This document shows positions 52,976 through 64,000 of a stretch of DNA of 64,000 bases, in pieces. This DNA is from Aulostomus chinensis (Eukaryota > Chordata > Actinopteri > Syngnathiformes > Aulostomidae). The DNA lies in NCBI GenBank assembly GCA_037954235.1, contig JBBMOA010000043.1:1-64000 (forward strand). Direction: 5' to 3'. Under the pieces are notes generated by a model. That model worked only from the letters and a program-made list of their open reading frames with translations. It was not told where the DNA came from and did not search any database. The position numbers and the translations under genes are program-made. Within the stretch, counting starts at the first letter, position 1. Each line of letters begins with the position of its first letter.

Positions 52976-53534
52976 ATGAAGTGTTCATTTTGGCCTTCTC
53001 TCGCTGAGAAAACACTATTTGTGACCTGTGATACAAAAATGCCATAACTTTTGTTCAAAGTGAGTTTTCAGTCAAGTTTCAACCTGAAAGCATAGAAAGA
53101 TGAATAAACTTGAAGTTACAGCTTGATTTCAGTGAGTTTTCATGAAAATACAGGAGTTCTGCATGAAGTGTTCATTTTGGCCTTCTCTCGCTGAGAAAAC
53201 ACTATTTCTGACCTGTGATACAAAAATGCCATAACTTTTGTTCAAAGTGAGTTTTCAGTCAAGTTTCAACCTGAAAGCATAGAAAGATGCATAAACTTGA
53301 AGTTACAGCTTGATTTCAGTGAGTTTTCATCAAAATACAGGAGTTCTGCATGAAGTGTTCATTTTGGCCTTCTCTCGCTGAGAAAACACTATTTGTGACC
53401 TGTGATACAAAAATGCCATAACTTTTGTTCAAAGTGAGTTTTCAGTCGTTTCAACCTGAAAGCATAGAAAGATGCATAAACGTGAAGTTACAGCTTGATT
53501 TCAGTGAGTTTTCATCAAAATACAGGAGTTCTGC
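52976..53534 (+). repeat. 3-monomer cassette, copy 3
   Basis: Same three linked units, 1681 bp (9 monomers minus 2 bp) after copy 2. A partial fourth copy at 56339-56712 has the first two units but not the 2-bp-deleted third. Confidence 0.88.
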
Positions 53535-56500
53535 ATGAAGTGTTCATTTTGGCCTTCTCTCGCTGAGAAAACACTATTTGTGACCTGTGATACAAAAATG
53601 CCATAACTTTTGTTCAAAGTGAGTTTTCAGTCAAGTTTCAACCTGAAAGCATAGAAAGATGCATAAACTTGAAGTTACAGCTTGATTTCAGTGAGTTTTC
53701 ATCAAAATACAGGAGTTCTGCATGAAGTGTTCATTTTGGCCTTCTCTCGCTGAGAAAACACTATTTGTGACCTGTGATACAAAAATGCCATAACTTTTGT
53801 TCAAAGTGAGTTTTCAGTCAAGTTTCAACCTGAAAGCATAGAAAGATGCATAAACTTGAAGTTACAGCTTGATTTCAGTGAGTTTTCATCAAAATACAGG
53901 AGTCCTGCATGAAGTGTTCATTTTGGCCTTCTCTCGCTGAGAAAACACTATTTGTGACCTGTGATACAAAAATGCCATAACTTTTGTTCAAAGTGAGTTT
54001 TCAGTCAAGTTTCAACCTGAAAGCATAGAAAGATGCATAAACTTGAAGTTACAGCTTGATTTCAGTGAGTTTTCATGAAAATACAGGAGTTCTGCATGAA
54101 GTGTTCATTTTGGCCTTCTCTCGCTGAGAAAACACTATTTGTGACCTGTGATACAAAAATGCCATAACTTTTGTTCAAAGTGAGTTTTCAGTCAAGTTTC
54201 AACCTGAAAGCATAGAAAGATGCATAAACTTGAAGTTACAGCTTGATTTCAGTGAGTTTTCATCAAAATACAGGAGTTCTGCATGAAGTGTTCATTTTGG
54301 CCTTCTCTCGCTGAGAAAACACTATTTGTGACCTGTGATACAAAAATGCCATAACTTTTGTTCAAAGTGAGTTTTCAGTCAAGTTTCAACCTGAAAGCAT
54401 AGAAAGATGCATAAACTTGAAGTTACAGCTTGATTTCAGTGAGTTTTCATCAAAATACAGGAGTTCTGCATGAAGTGTTCATTTTGGCCTTCTCTCACTG
54501 AGAAAACACTATTTGTGACCTGTGATACAAAAAAACCATAACTTTTGTTCAAAGTGAGTTTTCAGTCAAGTTTCAACCTGAAAGCATAGAAAGATGCATA
54601 AACTTGAAGTTACAGCTTAATTTCAGTGAGTTTTCATGAAAATACAGGAGTTCTGCATGAAGTGTTCATTTTGGCCTTCTCTCGCTGAGAAAACGCTATT
54701 TGTGACCTGCGACACAGAACAGCCATAACTTTTGTTCAAAGTGAGTTTTCAGTCAAGTTTCAACCTGAAAGCATAGAAAGATGCATAAACTTGAAGTTAC
54801 AGCTTGATTTCAGTGAGTTTTGATCAAAATACAGGAGTTCTGCATGAAGTGTTCATTTTGGCCTTCTCTCGCTGAGAAAACGCTATTTGTGACCTGCGAC
54901 ACAGAACAGCCATAACTTTTGTTCAAAGTGAGTTTTCTGTCAAGTTTCAACCTGAAAGCATAGAAAGATACATAAACTTGAAGTTACAGCTTGATTTCAG
55001 TGAGTTTTCATCAAAATACAGGAGTTCTGCATGAAGTGTTCATTTTGGCCTTCTCTCGCTGAGAAACACTATTTGTGACCTGTGATACAAAAATGCCATA
55101 ACTTTTGTTCAAAGTGAGTTTTCAGTCAAGTTTCAACCTGAAAGCATAGAAAGATGCATAAACTTGAAGTTACAGCTTGATTTCAGTGAGTTTTCATCAA
55201 AATACAGGAGTTCTGCATGAAGTGTTCATTTTGGCCTTCTCTCGCTGAGAAAACACTATTTGTGACCTGTGATACAAAAATGCCATAACTTTTGTTCAAA
55301 GTGAGTTTTCAGTCAAGTTTCAACCTGAAAGCATAGAAAGATGCATAAACTAGAAGTTACAGCTTGATTTCAGTGAGTTTTCATGAAAATACAGGAGTTC
55401 TGCATGAAGTGTTCATTTTGGTCTTCTCTCGCTGAGAAAACACTATTTGTGACCTGTGATAATAAAATGCCATAACTTTTGTTCAAAGTGAGTTTTCAGT
55501 CAAATTTCAACCTGAAAGCATAGAAAGATGCATAAACTTGAAGTTACAGCTTGATTTCAGTGAGTTTTCATCAAAATACAGGAGTTCTGCATGAAGTGTT
55601 CATTTTGGCCTTCTCTCGCTGAGAAAACACTATTTGTGACCTGTGATACAAAAATAACATAACTTTTGTTCAAAGTGAGTTTTCAGTCAAGTTTCAACCT
55701 GAAAGCATAGAAAGATGCATAAACTTGAAGTTACAGCTTGATTTCAGTGAGTTTTCATCAAAATACAGGAGTTCTGCATGAAGTGTTCATTTTGGCCTTC
55801 TCTCGCTGAGAAAACACTATTTGTGACCTATGATACAAAAATGCCATAACTTTTGTTCAAAGTGAGTTTTCAGTCAAGTTTCAACCTGAAAGCATAGAAA
55901 GATGCATAAACTTGAAGTTACAGCTTGATTTCAGTGAGTTTTCATCAAAATACAGGAGTTCTGCATGAAGTGTTCATTTTGGCCTTCTCTCGTTGAGAAA
56001 ACACTATTTGTGACCTGTGATACAAAAATGCCATAACTTTTGTTCAAAGTGAGTTTTCAGTCAAGTTTCAACCTGAAAGCATAGAAAGATGCATAAACTT
56101 GAAGTTACAGCTTGATTTCAGTGAGTTTTCATGAAAATACAGGAGTTCTGCATGAAGTGTTCATTTTGGCCTTCTCTCGCTGAGAAAACACTATTTGTGA
56201 CCTGTGATACAAAAATGCCATAACTTTTGTTCAAAGTGAGTTTTCAGTCAAGTTTCAACCTGAAAGCATAGAAAGATGCATAAACTTGAAGTTACAGCTT
56301 GATTTCAGTGAGTTTTCATCAAAATACAGGAGTTCTGCATGAAGTGTTCATTTTGGCCTTCTCTCGCTGAGAAAACACTATTTGTGACCTGTGATACAAA
56401 AATGCCATAACTTTTGTTCAAAGTGAGTTTTCAGTCAAGTTTCAACCTGAAAGCATAGAAAGATGAATAAACTTGAAGTTACAGCTTGATTTCAGTGAGT

Positions 56501-59500
56501 TTTCATGAAAATACAGGAGTTCTGCATGAAGTGTTCATTTTGGCCTTCTCTCGCTGAGAAAACACTATTTCTGACCTGTGATACAAAAATGCCATAACTT
56601 TTGTTCAAAGTGAGTTTTCAGTCAAGTTTCAACCTGAAAGCATAGAAAGATGCATAAACTTGAAGTTACAGCTTGATTTCAGTGAGTTTTCATGAAAATA
56701 CAGGAGTTCTGCATGAAGTGTTCATTTTGGCCTTCTCTCGCTGAGAAAACACTATTTGTGACCTATGATACAAAAATGCCATAACTTTTGTTCAAAGTGA
56801 GTTTTCAGTCAAGTTTCAACCTGAAAGCATAGAAAGATGCATAAACTTGAAGTTACAGCTTAATTTCAGTGAGTTTTCATGAAAATACAGGAGTTCTGCA
56901 TGAAGTGTTCATTTTGGCCTTCTCTCGCTGAGAAAACGCTATTTGTGACCTGCGACACAGAACAGCCATAACTTTTGTTCAAAGTGAGTTTTCTGTCAAG
57001 TTTCAATCTGAAAGCATAGAAAGATGCATAAACTTGAAGTTACAGCTTGATTTCAGTGAGTTTTCACCAAAATACAGGAGTTCTGCATGAAGTGTTCATT
57101 TTGGCCTTCTCTCGCTGAGAAAACGCTATTTGTGACCTGCGACACAGAACAGCCATAACTTTTGTTCAAAGTGAGTTTTCTGTCAAGTTTCAACCTGAAA
57201 GCATAGAAAGATGCATAAACTTGAAGTTACAGCTTGATTTCAGTGAGTTTTCATCAAAATACAGGAGTTCTGCATGAAGTGTTCATTTTGGCCTTCTCTC
57301 GCTGAGAAAACACTATTTGTGACCTGTGATACAAAAATAACATAACTTTTGTTCAAAGTGAGTTTTCAGTCAAGTTTCAACCTGAAAGCATAGAAAGATG
57401 CATAAACTTGAAGTTACAGCTTGATTTCAGTGAGTTTTCATCAAAATACAGGAGTTCTGCATGAAGTGTTCATTTTGGCCTTCTCTCGTTGAGAAAACAC
57501 TATTTGTGACCTGTGATACAAAAATGCCATAACTTTTGTTCAAAGTGAGTTTTCAGTCAAGTTTCAACCTGAAAGCATAGAAAGATGCATAAACTTGAAG
57601 TTACAGCTTGATTTCAGTGAGTTTTCATGAAAATACAGGAGTTCTGCATGAAGTGTTCATTTTGGCCTTCTCTCGCTGAGAAAACACTATTTGTGACCTG
57701 TGATACAAAAATGCCATAACTTTTGTTCAAAGTGAGTTTTCAGTCAAGTTTCAACCTGAAAGCATAGAAAGATGCATAAACTTGAAGTTACAGCTTGATT
57801 TCAGTGAGTTTTCATCAAAATACAGGAGTTCTGCATGAAGTGTTCATTTTGGCCTTCTCTCGCTGAGAAAACACTATTTGTGACCTGTGATACAAAAATG
57901 CCATAACTTTTGTTCAAAGTGAGTTTTCAGTCAAGTTTCAACCTGAAAGCATAGAAAGATGCATAAACTTGAAGTTACAGCTTGATTTCAGTGAGTTTTC
58001 ATCAAAATACAGGAGTTCTGCATGAAGTGTTAATTTTGGCCTTCACTCACTGAGAAAACGCTATTTGTGACCTGCGACACAGAACAGCCATAACTTTTGT
58101 TCAAAGTGAGTTTTCTGTCAAGTTTCAACCTGAAAGCATAGAAAGATGCATAAACTTGAAGTTACAGCTTGATTTCATTGAGTTTTCATCAAAATACAGG
58201 AGTTCTGCATGAAGTGTTCATTTTGGCCTTCTCTCGCTGAGAAAACACTATTTGTGACCTGTGATACAAAAATGCCATAACTTTTGTTCAAAGTGAGTTT
58301 TCAGTCAAGTTGCAACCTGAAAGCATAGAAAGATGCATAAACTTGAAGTTACAGCTTGATTTCAGTGAGTTTTCATCAAAATACAGGAGTTCTGCATGAA
58401 GTGTTCATTTTGGCCTTCTCTCGCTGAGAAAACGCTATTTGTGACCTGCGACACAGAACAGCCATAACTTTTGTTCAAAGTGAGTTTTCTGTCAAGTTTC
58501 AACCTGAAAGCATAGAAAGATGCATAAACTTGAAGTTACAGCTTGATTTCAGTGAGTTTTCATCAAAATACAGGAGTTCTGCATGAAGTGTTCATTTTGG
58601 CCTTCTCTCGCTGAGAAAACACTATTTGTGACCTGTGATACAAAAATGCCATAACTTTTGTTCAAAGTGAGTTTTCAGTCAAGTTTCAACCTGAAAGCAT
58701 AGAAAGATGCATAAACTTGAAGTTACAGCTTGATTTCAGTGAGTTTTCATCAAAATACAGGAGTTCTGCATGAAGTGTTCATTTTGGCCTTCTCTCGCTG
58801 AGAAAACACTATTTGTGACCTGTGATACAAAAATGCCATAACTTTTGTTCAAAGTGAGTTTTCAGTCAAGTTTCAACCTGAAAGCATAGAAAGATGCATA
58901 AACTTGAAGTTACAGCTTGATTTCAGTGAGTTTTCATGAAAATACAGGAGTTCTGCATGAAGTGTTCATTTTGGTCTTCTCTCGCTGAGAAAACACTATT
59001 TGTGACCTGTGATACAAAAATGCCATAACTTTTGTTCAAAGTGAGTTTTCAGTCAAATTTCAACCTGAAAGCATAGAAAGATGCATAAACTTGAAGTTAC
59101 AGCTTGATTTCAGTGAGTTTTCATCAAAATACAGGAGTTCTGCATGAAGTGTTCATTTTGGCCTTCTCTCGCTGAGAAAACACTATTTGTGACCTGTGAT
59201 ACAAAAATGCCATAACTTTTGTTCAAAGTGAGTTTTCAGTCAAGTTTCAACCTGAAAGCATAGAAAGATGCATAAACTTGAAGTTACAGCTTGATTTCAG
59301 TGAGTTTTCATCAAAATACAGGAGTTCTGCATGAAGTGTTCATTTTGGCCTTCTCTCGCTGAGAAAACACTATTTGTGACCTGTGATACAAAAATGCAAT
59401 AACTTTTGTTCAAAGTGAGTTTTCAGTCAAGTTTCAACCTGAAAGCATAGAAAGATGCATAAACTTGAAGTTACAGCTTGATTTCAGTGAGTTTTCATCA

Positions 59501-60262
59501 AAATACAGGAGTTCTGCATGAAGTGTTCATTTTGGCCTTCTCTCGCTGAGAAAACACTATTTGTGACTTGTGACACAAAAATGCCATAACTTTTTTCAAA
59601 GTGAGTTTTCAGTCAAGTTTCAACCTGAAAGCATAGAAAGATGCATAAACTTGAAGTTACAGCTTGATTTCAGTGAGTTTTCATCAAAATACAGGAGTTC
59701 TGCATGAAGTGTTCATTTTGGCCTTCTCGCTGAGAAAACACTATTTGTGACCTGTGATACAAAAATGCCATAACTTTTGTTCAAAGTGAGTTTTCAGTCA
59801 AGTTTCAACCTGAAAGCATAGAAAGATGCATAAACTTGAAGTTACAGCTTGATTTCAGTGAGTTTTCATCAAAATACAGGAGTTCTGCATGAAGTGTTCA
59901 TTTTGGCCTTCTCTCGCTGAGAAAACACTATTTGTGACCTGTGATACAAAAATGCCATAACTTTTGTTCAAAGTGAGTTTTCAGTCAAGTTTCAACCTGA
60001 AAGCATAGAAAGATGCATAAACTTGAAGGTACAGCTTGATTTCAGTGAGTTTTCATCAAAATACAGGAGTTCTGCATGAAGTGTTCATTTTGGCCTTCTC
60101 TCGCTGAGAAAACACTATTTGTGACCTGTGATACAAAAATGCCATAACTTTTGTTCAAAGTGAGTTTTCAGTCAAGTTTCAACCTGAAAGCATAGAAAAA
60201 TGCGTAAACTTGAATTTACAGCTTGATTTCAGTGAGTTTTCATCAAAATACAGGAGTTCTGC

Positions 60263-63200
60263 ATGAAGTGTTCATTTTGGCCTTCTCTCACTGAGAAAAC
60301 GCTATTTGTGACCTGCGACACAGAACAGCCATAACTTTTGTTCAAAGTGAGTTTTCTGTCAAGTTTCAACATGAAAGCATAGAAAGATGCATAAACTTGA
60401 AGTTGCAGCTTGATTTCAGTGAGTTCTCATCAAAATACAGGAGTTCTGCATGAAGTGTTCATTTTGGCCTTCTCTCGCTGAGAAAACACTATTTGTGACC
60501 TGTGATACAAAAATGCCATAACTTTTGTTCAAAGTGAGTTTTCAGTCAAGTTTCAACCTGAAAGCAAAGAAAGATGCATAAACTTGAAGTTACAGCTTGA
60601 TTTCAGTGAGTTTTCATCAAAATACAGGAGTTCTGCATGAAGTGTTCATTTTGGCCTTCTCTCGCTGAGAAAACACTATTTGTGACCTGCGACACAGAAC
60701 AGCCATAACTTTTGTTCAAAGTGAGTTGTCTTCTGTCAAGTTTCAACCTGAAAGCATAGAAAGATGCATAAACTTGAAGTTGCAGCTTGATTTCAGTGAG
60801 TTCTCATCAAAATACAGGAGTTCTGCATGAAGTGTTCATTTTGGCCTTCTCTCGCTGAGAAAACACTATTTGTGACCTGTGATACAAAAATGCTATAACT
60901 TTTGTTCAAAGTGAGTTTTCAGTCAAGTTTCAACCTGAAAGCAAAGAAAGATGCATAAACTTGAAGTTACAGCTTGATTTCAGTGAGTTTTCACCAAAAT
61001 ACAGGAGTTCTGCATGAAGTGTTCATTTTGGCCTTCTCTCGCTGAGAAAACACTATTTGTGACCTGCGACACAGAACAGCCATAACTTTTGTTCAAAGTG
61101 AGTTTTCTGTCAAGTTTCAACCTGAAAGCATAGAAAGATGCATAAACTTGAAGTTACAGCTTGATTTCAGTGAGTTTTCATCAAAATACAGGAGTTCTGC
61201 ATGAAGTGTTCATTTTGGCCTTCTCTCGCTGAGAAAACACTATTTGTGACCTGTGATACAAAAATGCCATAACTTTTGTTCAAAGTGAGTTTTCAGTCAA
61301 GTTTCAACCTGAAAGCATAGAAAGATGCATAAACTTGAAGTTACAGTTTGATTTCAGTGAGTTTTCATCAAAATACAGGAGTTCTGCATGAAGTGTTCAT
61401 TTTGGCCTTCTCTCGCTGAGAAAACACTATTTGTGACCTATGATACAAAAATGCCATAACTTTTGTTCAAAGTGAGTTTTCAGTCAAGTTTCAACCTGAA
61501 AGCATAGAAAGATGCATAAACTTGAAGTTAAAGCTTGATTTCAGTGAGTTTTCATCAAAATACAGGAGTTCTCATTAAGTGTTGATTTTGGCCTTCTCTC
61601 GCTGAGAAAACAGTATTTGTGACCTGTGATACAAAAATGCCATAACTTTTGTTCAAAGTGAGTTTTCTGTCAAGTTTCAACCTGAAAGCATAGAAAGATG
61701 CATAAACTTGAAGTTGCAGCTTGATTTCAGTGAGTTCTCATCAAAATACAGGAGTTCTGCATGAAGTGTTCATTTTGGCCTTCTCTCGCTGAGAAAACAC
61801 TATTTGTGACCTGTGACACAAAAATGCCATAACTTTTGTTCAAAGTGAGTTTTCAGTCAAGTTTCAACCTGAAAGCAAAGAAAGATGCATAAACTTGAAG
61901 TTACAGCTTGATTTCAGTAAGTTTTCATCAAAATACAGGAGTTCTGCATGAAGTGTTCATTTTGGCCTTCTCTCGCTGAGAAAACACTATTTGTGACCTG
62001 TGATACAAAAATCCCATAACTTTTGTTCAAAGTGAGTTTTCTGTCAAGTTTCAACCTGAAAGCATAGAAAGATGCATAAACTTGAAGTTGCAGCTTGATT
62101 TCAGTGAGTTCTCATCAAAATACAGGAGTTCTGCATGAAGTGTTCATTTTGGCCTTCTCTCGCTGAGAAAACACTATTTGTGACCTGTGACACAAAAATG
62201 CCATAACTTTTGTTCAAAGTGAGTTTTCAGTCAAGTTTCAACCTGAAAGCAAAGAAAGATGCATAAACTTGAAGTTACAGCTTGATTTCAGTGAGTTTTC
62301 ACCAAAATACAGGAGTTCTGCATGAAGTGTTCATTTTGGCCTTCTCTCGCTGAGAAAACACTATTTGTGACCTGCGACACAGAACAGCCATAACTTTTGT
62401 TCAAAGTGAGTTTTCTGTCAAGTTTCAACCTGAAAGCATAGAAAGATGCATAAACTTGAAGTTACAGCTTGATTTCAGTGAGTTTTCATCAAAATACAGG
62501 AGTTCTGCATGAAGTGTTCATTTTGGCCTTCTCTCGCTGAGAAAACACTATTTGTGACCTGTGATACAAAAATGCCATAACTTTTGTTCAAAGTGAGTTT
62601 TCAGTCAAGTTTCAACCTGAAAGCATAGAAAGATGCATAAACTTGAAGTTACAGTTTGATTTCAGTGAGTTTTCATCAAAATACAGGAGTTCTGCATGAA
62701 GTGTTCATTTTGGCCTTCTCTCGCTGAGAAAACACTATTTGTGACCTATGATACAAAAATGCCATAACTTTTGTTCAAAGTGAGTTTTCAGTCAAGTTTC
62801 AACCTGAAAGCATAGAAAGATGCATAAACTTGAAGTTACAGCTTGATTTCAGTGAGTTTTCATCAAAATACAGGAGTTCTCATTAAGTGTTCATTTTGGC
62901 CTTCTCTCGTTGAGAAAACACTATTTGTGACCTGTGATACAAAAATGCCATAACTTTTGTTCAAAGTGAGTTTTCAGTCAAGTTTCAACCTGAAAGCAAA
63001 GAAAGATGCATAAACTTGAAGTTACAGCTTGATTTCAGTGAGTTTTCATCAAAATACAGGAGTTCTGCATGAAGTGTTCATTTTGGCCTTCTCTCGCTGA
63101 GAAAACGCTATTTGTGACCTGCGACACAGAACAGCCATAACTTTTGTTCAAAGTGAGTTTTCTGTCAAGTTTCAACCTGAAAGCATAGAAAGATGCATAA

Positions 63201-64000
63201 ACTTGAAGTTACAGCTTGATTTCAGTGAGTTTTCATCAAAATACAGGAGTTCTGCATGAAGTGTTCATTTTTGCCTTCTCTCACTGAGAAAACGCTATTT
63301 GTGACCTGCGACACAGAACAGCCATAACTTTTGTTCAAAGTGAGTTTTCTGTCAAGTTTCAACCTGAAAGCATAGAAAGATGCATAAACTTGAAGTTGCA
63401 GCTTGATTTCAGTGAGTTCTCATCAAAATACAGGAGTTCTGCATGAAGTGTTCATTTTGGCCTTCTCTCGCTGAGAAAACACTATTTGTGACCTGTGATA
63501 CAAAAATGCCATAACTTTTGTTCAAAGTGAGTTTTCAGTCAAGTTTCAACCTGAAAGCAAAGAAAGATGCATAAACTTGAAGTTACAGCTTGATTTCAGT
63601 GAGTTTTCACCAAAATACAGGAGTTCTGCATGAAGTGTTCATTTTGGCCTTCTCTCGCTGAGAAAACACTATTTGTGACCTGCGACACAGAACAGCCATA
63701 ACTTTTGTTCAAAGTGAGTTTTCTGTCAAGTTTCAACCTGAAAGCATAGAAAGATGCATAAACTTGAAGTTACAGCTTGATTTCAGTGAGTTTTCATCAA
63801 AATACAGGAGTTCTGCATGAAGTGTTCATTTTGGCCTTCTCTCGCTGAGAAAACACTATTTGTGACCTGTGATACAAAAATGCCATAACTTTTGTTCAAA
63901 GTGAGTTTTCAGTCAAGTTTCAACCTGAAAGCATAGAAAGATGCATAAACTTGAAGTTACAGCTTGATTTCAGTGAGTTTTCATCAAAATACAGGAGTTC
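60263..64000 (+). repeat. Right-edge domain: 7-monomer (1308-bp) higher-order repeat
   Basis: This domain has its own variant set: GAAGTTGCAGC, GAGTTCTCATC, GAAAGCAAAGAAAG, TTTTCACCAAAA and CATTAAGTG. Two adjacent 7-monomer blocks run 61014-62321 and 62322-63629, each 1308 bp because the GTTCTCATTAAG junction lacks one base (near 61571 and 62879). ACAGTTTGATT and ACCTATGAT repeat at the same places. Units with TTGCAGC/TCTCATC tend to be followed by a GCAAAG unit, giving a 374-bp two-unit step. Units at 60637, 61014, 62322 and 63630 are A39 with B-type 54-65 and T95. Full B units are 60263, 63069 and 63256. The window ends 184 bp into the unit starting at 63817. Confidence 0.9.
60637..60826 (+). 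repeat. 190-bp A/B mosaic monomer with 3-bp insertion
   Basis: The longest unit in the window. GTGAGTTGTCTTCTGTC replaces GTGAGTTTTCTGTC, adding 3 bp near 60728. It is A at 39, B at 54-65 and T95, then has GTTGCAG and TCTCATC like others in this domain. Confidence 0.85.

Larger units (their letters stand above)
46622..60262 (+). repeat. Domain marked by CATGAAAA (C169G)
   Basis: About 73 units. Many carry TTTTCATGAAAA instead of TTTTCATCAAAA (for example 47536, 49218, 50151, 50712, 51462, 53142, 54075, 54636, 55382, 56131, 56505, 57626 and 58935), a change I see nowhere left of about 42.6 kb. Type B is sparse: 47370, 47557, 50734, 54657, 54844, 56900, 57087, 58022 and 58396. Other local variants are TTTCTGACC, GATGAATAAAC, CTTAATTTC, ACCTATGAT, GTCAAATTT and AAAATAACATAAC. 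Length changes are -2 at about 49523, 51765 and 53446, -1 near 55066 and 59594, and -2 near 59727 (TTCTCGCTG for TTCTCTCGCTG). Confidence 0.88.
1..64000 (+). repeat. 187-bp satellite DNA array, whole window
   Basis: The whole window is head-to-tail copies of one 187-bp unit. Unit starts (ATGAAGTGTT) fall at 61, 247, 433, 620, 807, 994 and so on to 63817. The interval 61 to 63817 is 341 x 187 minus 11, and the 29 small indels I can locate sum to exactly -11, so no unit is missing and nothing foreign is inserted. All units share one orientation. Composition is about 64% AT. Because 187 is not a multiple of 3, each reading frame shifts from unit to unit and all six frames meet stops. Arrays of this unit size and homogeneity are typical of eukaryotic centromeric or pericentromeric heterochromatin; that location is inferred. 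No CENP-B box is visible. The family cannot be named from sequence alone. Confidence 0.98.

Noticed and set aside
1..61535. HindIII-type satellite family assignment from AAGCTT sites
   Set aside because: AAGCTT occurs only in a few variant units (TTAAAGCTTG, for example near 3006, 5809, 12355, 15534, 61530) and is not in the consensus. Unit length near 187 bp is shared by unrelated satellites in fish, plants and other groups, so no named family is supported.
1..64000. CRISPR array
   Set aside because: The repeats are contiguous 187-bp units with no short repeat alternating with unique spacers, and there are no cas-like genes.
1..64000. CENP-B box
   Set aside because: The required CG-containing core (TTCG with CGGG) has no match in either type A or type B.
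1..64000. Transposon or retroelement insertion
   Set aside because: The register of 341 units is fully explained by 29 indels of at most 3 bp, leaving no room for any insertion.

Overview
The window is one uninterrupted tandem array of a 187-bp, AT-rich satellite repeat, all units on the same strand. Taking position 1 of the unit as the A of ATGAAGTGTT, I count 341 complete monomers between 61 and 63816, plus a 60-bp partial unit at the left edge and a 184-bp partial unit at the right edge. The reference monomer (994-1180) is about 36% GC. I find no protein-coding gene, RNA gene, transposon insertion, inversion or stretch of unique DNA. This points to heterochromatin in a eukaryote, with a centromeric or pericentromeric block the most likely setting. 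I cannot name the species or lineage from the repeat alone.

There are two main monomer classes. Type A is the majority. Type B (65 units by my count, about 19%) differs by a linked set of changes at unit positions 39, 54, 57, 61, 64 and 65, and usually 95. About ten further units are A/B mosaics. B units, together with private substitutions and indels, act as markers that reveal higher-order structure, and this is the real content of the window.

Layout: 1-1741 is nearly pure type A. 1742-9406 and 11090-19129 are two copies of a 41/43-monomer segment, joined by a linker (9407-11089) whose end belongs to a 4-monomer tandem duplication. 19130-24365 is A-rich with scattered B units. 24366-27922 contains only A units with an 11-monomer duplication. 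27923-35776 has a 20-monomer periodicity. 35777-42133 holds copies of markers from further left at 19-, 42- and 86-monomer distances. 42134-46621 contains a 7-monomer block and a copy of it lacking one unit. 46622-60262 is marked by a C-to-G change at unit position 169 and repeats of a 3-monomer cassette. 60263-64000 is a distinct domain with a 7-monomer, 1308-bp higher-order repeat.

The array appears to have evolved by repeated segmental duplication of multi-monomer blocks, single-monomer gain and loss, and local conversion, while keeping the 187-bp length almost fixed. I count only 29 small length changes across the complete units, and together they account exactly for the net -11 bp drift from a perfect 187-bp register. 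The open reading frames of about 63 codons are by-products of such indels, not genes.
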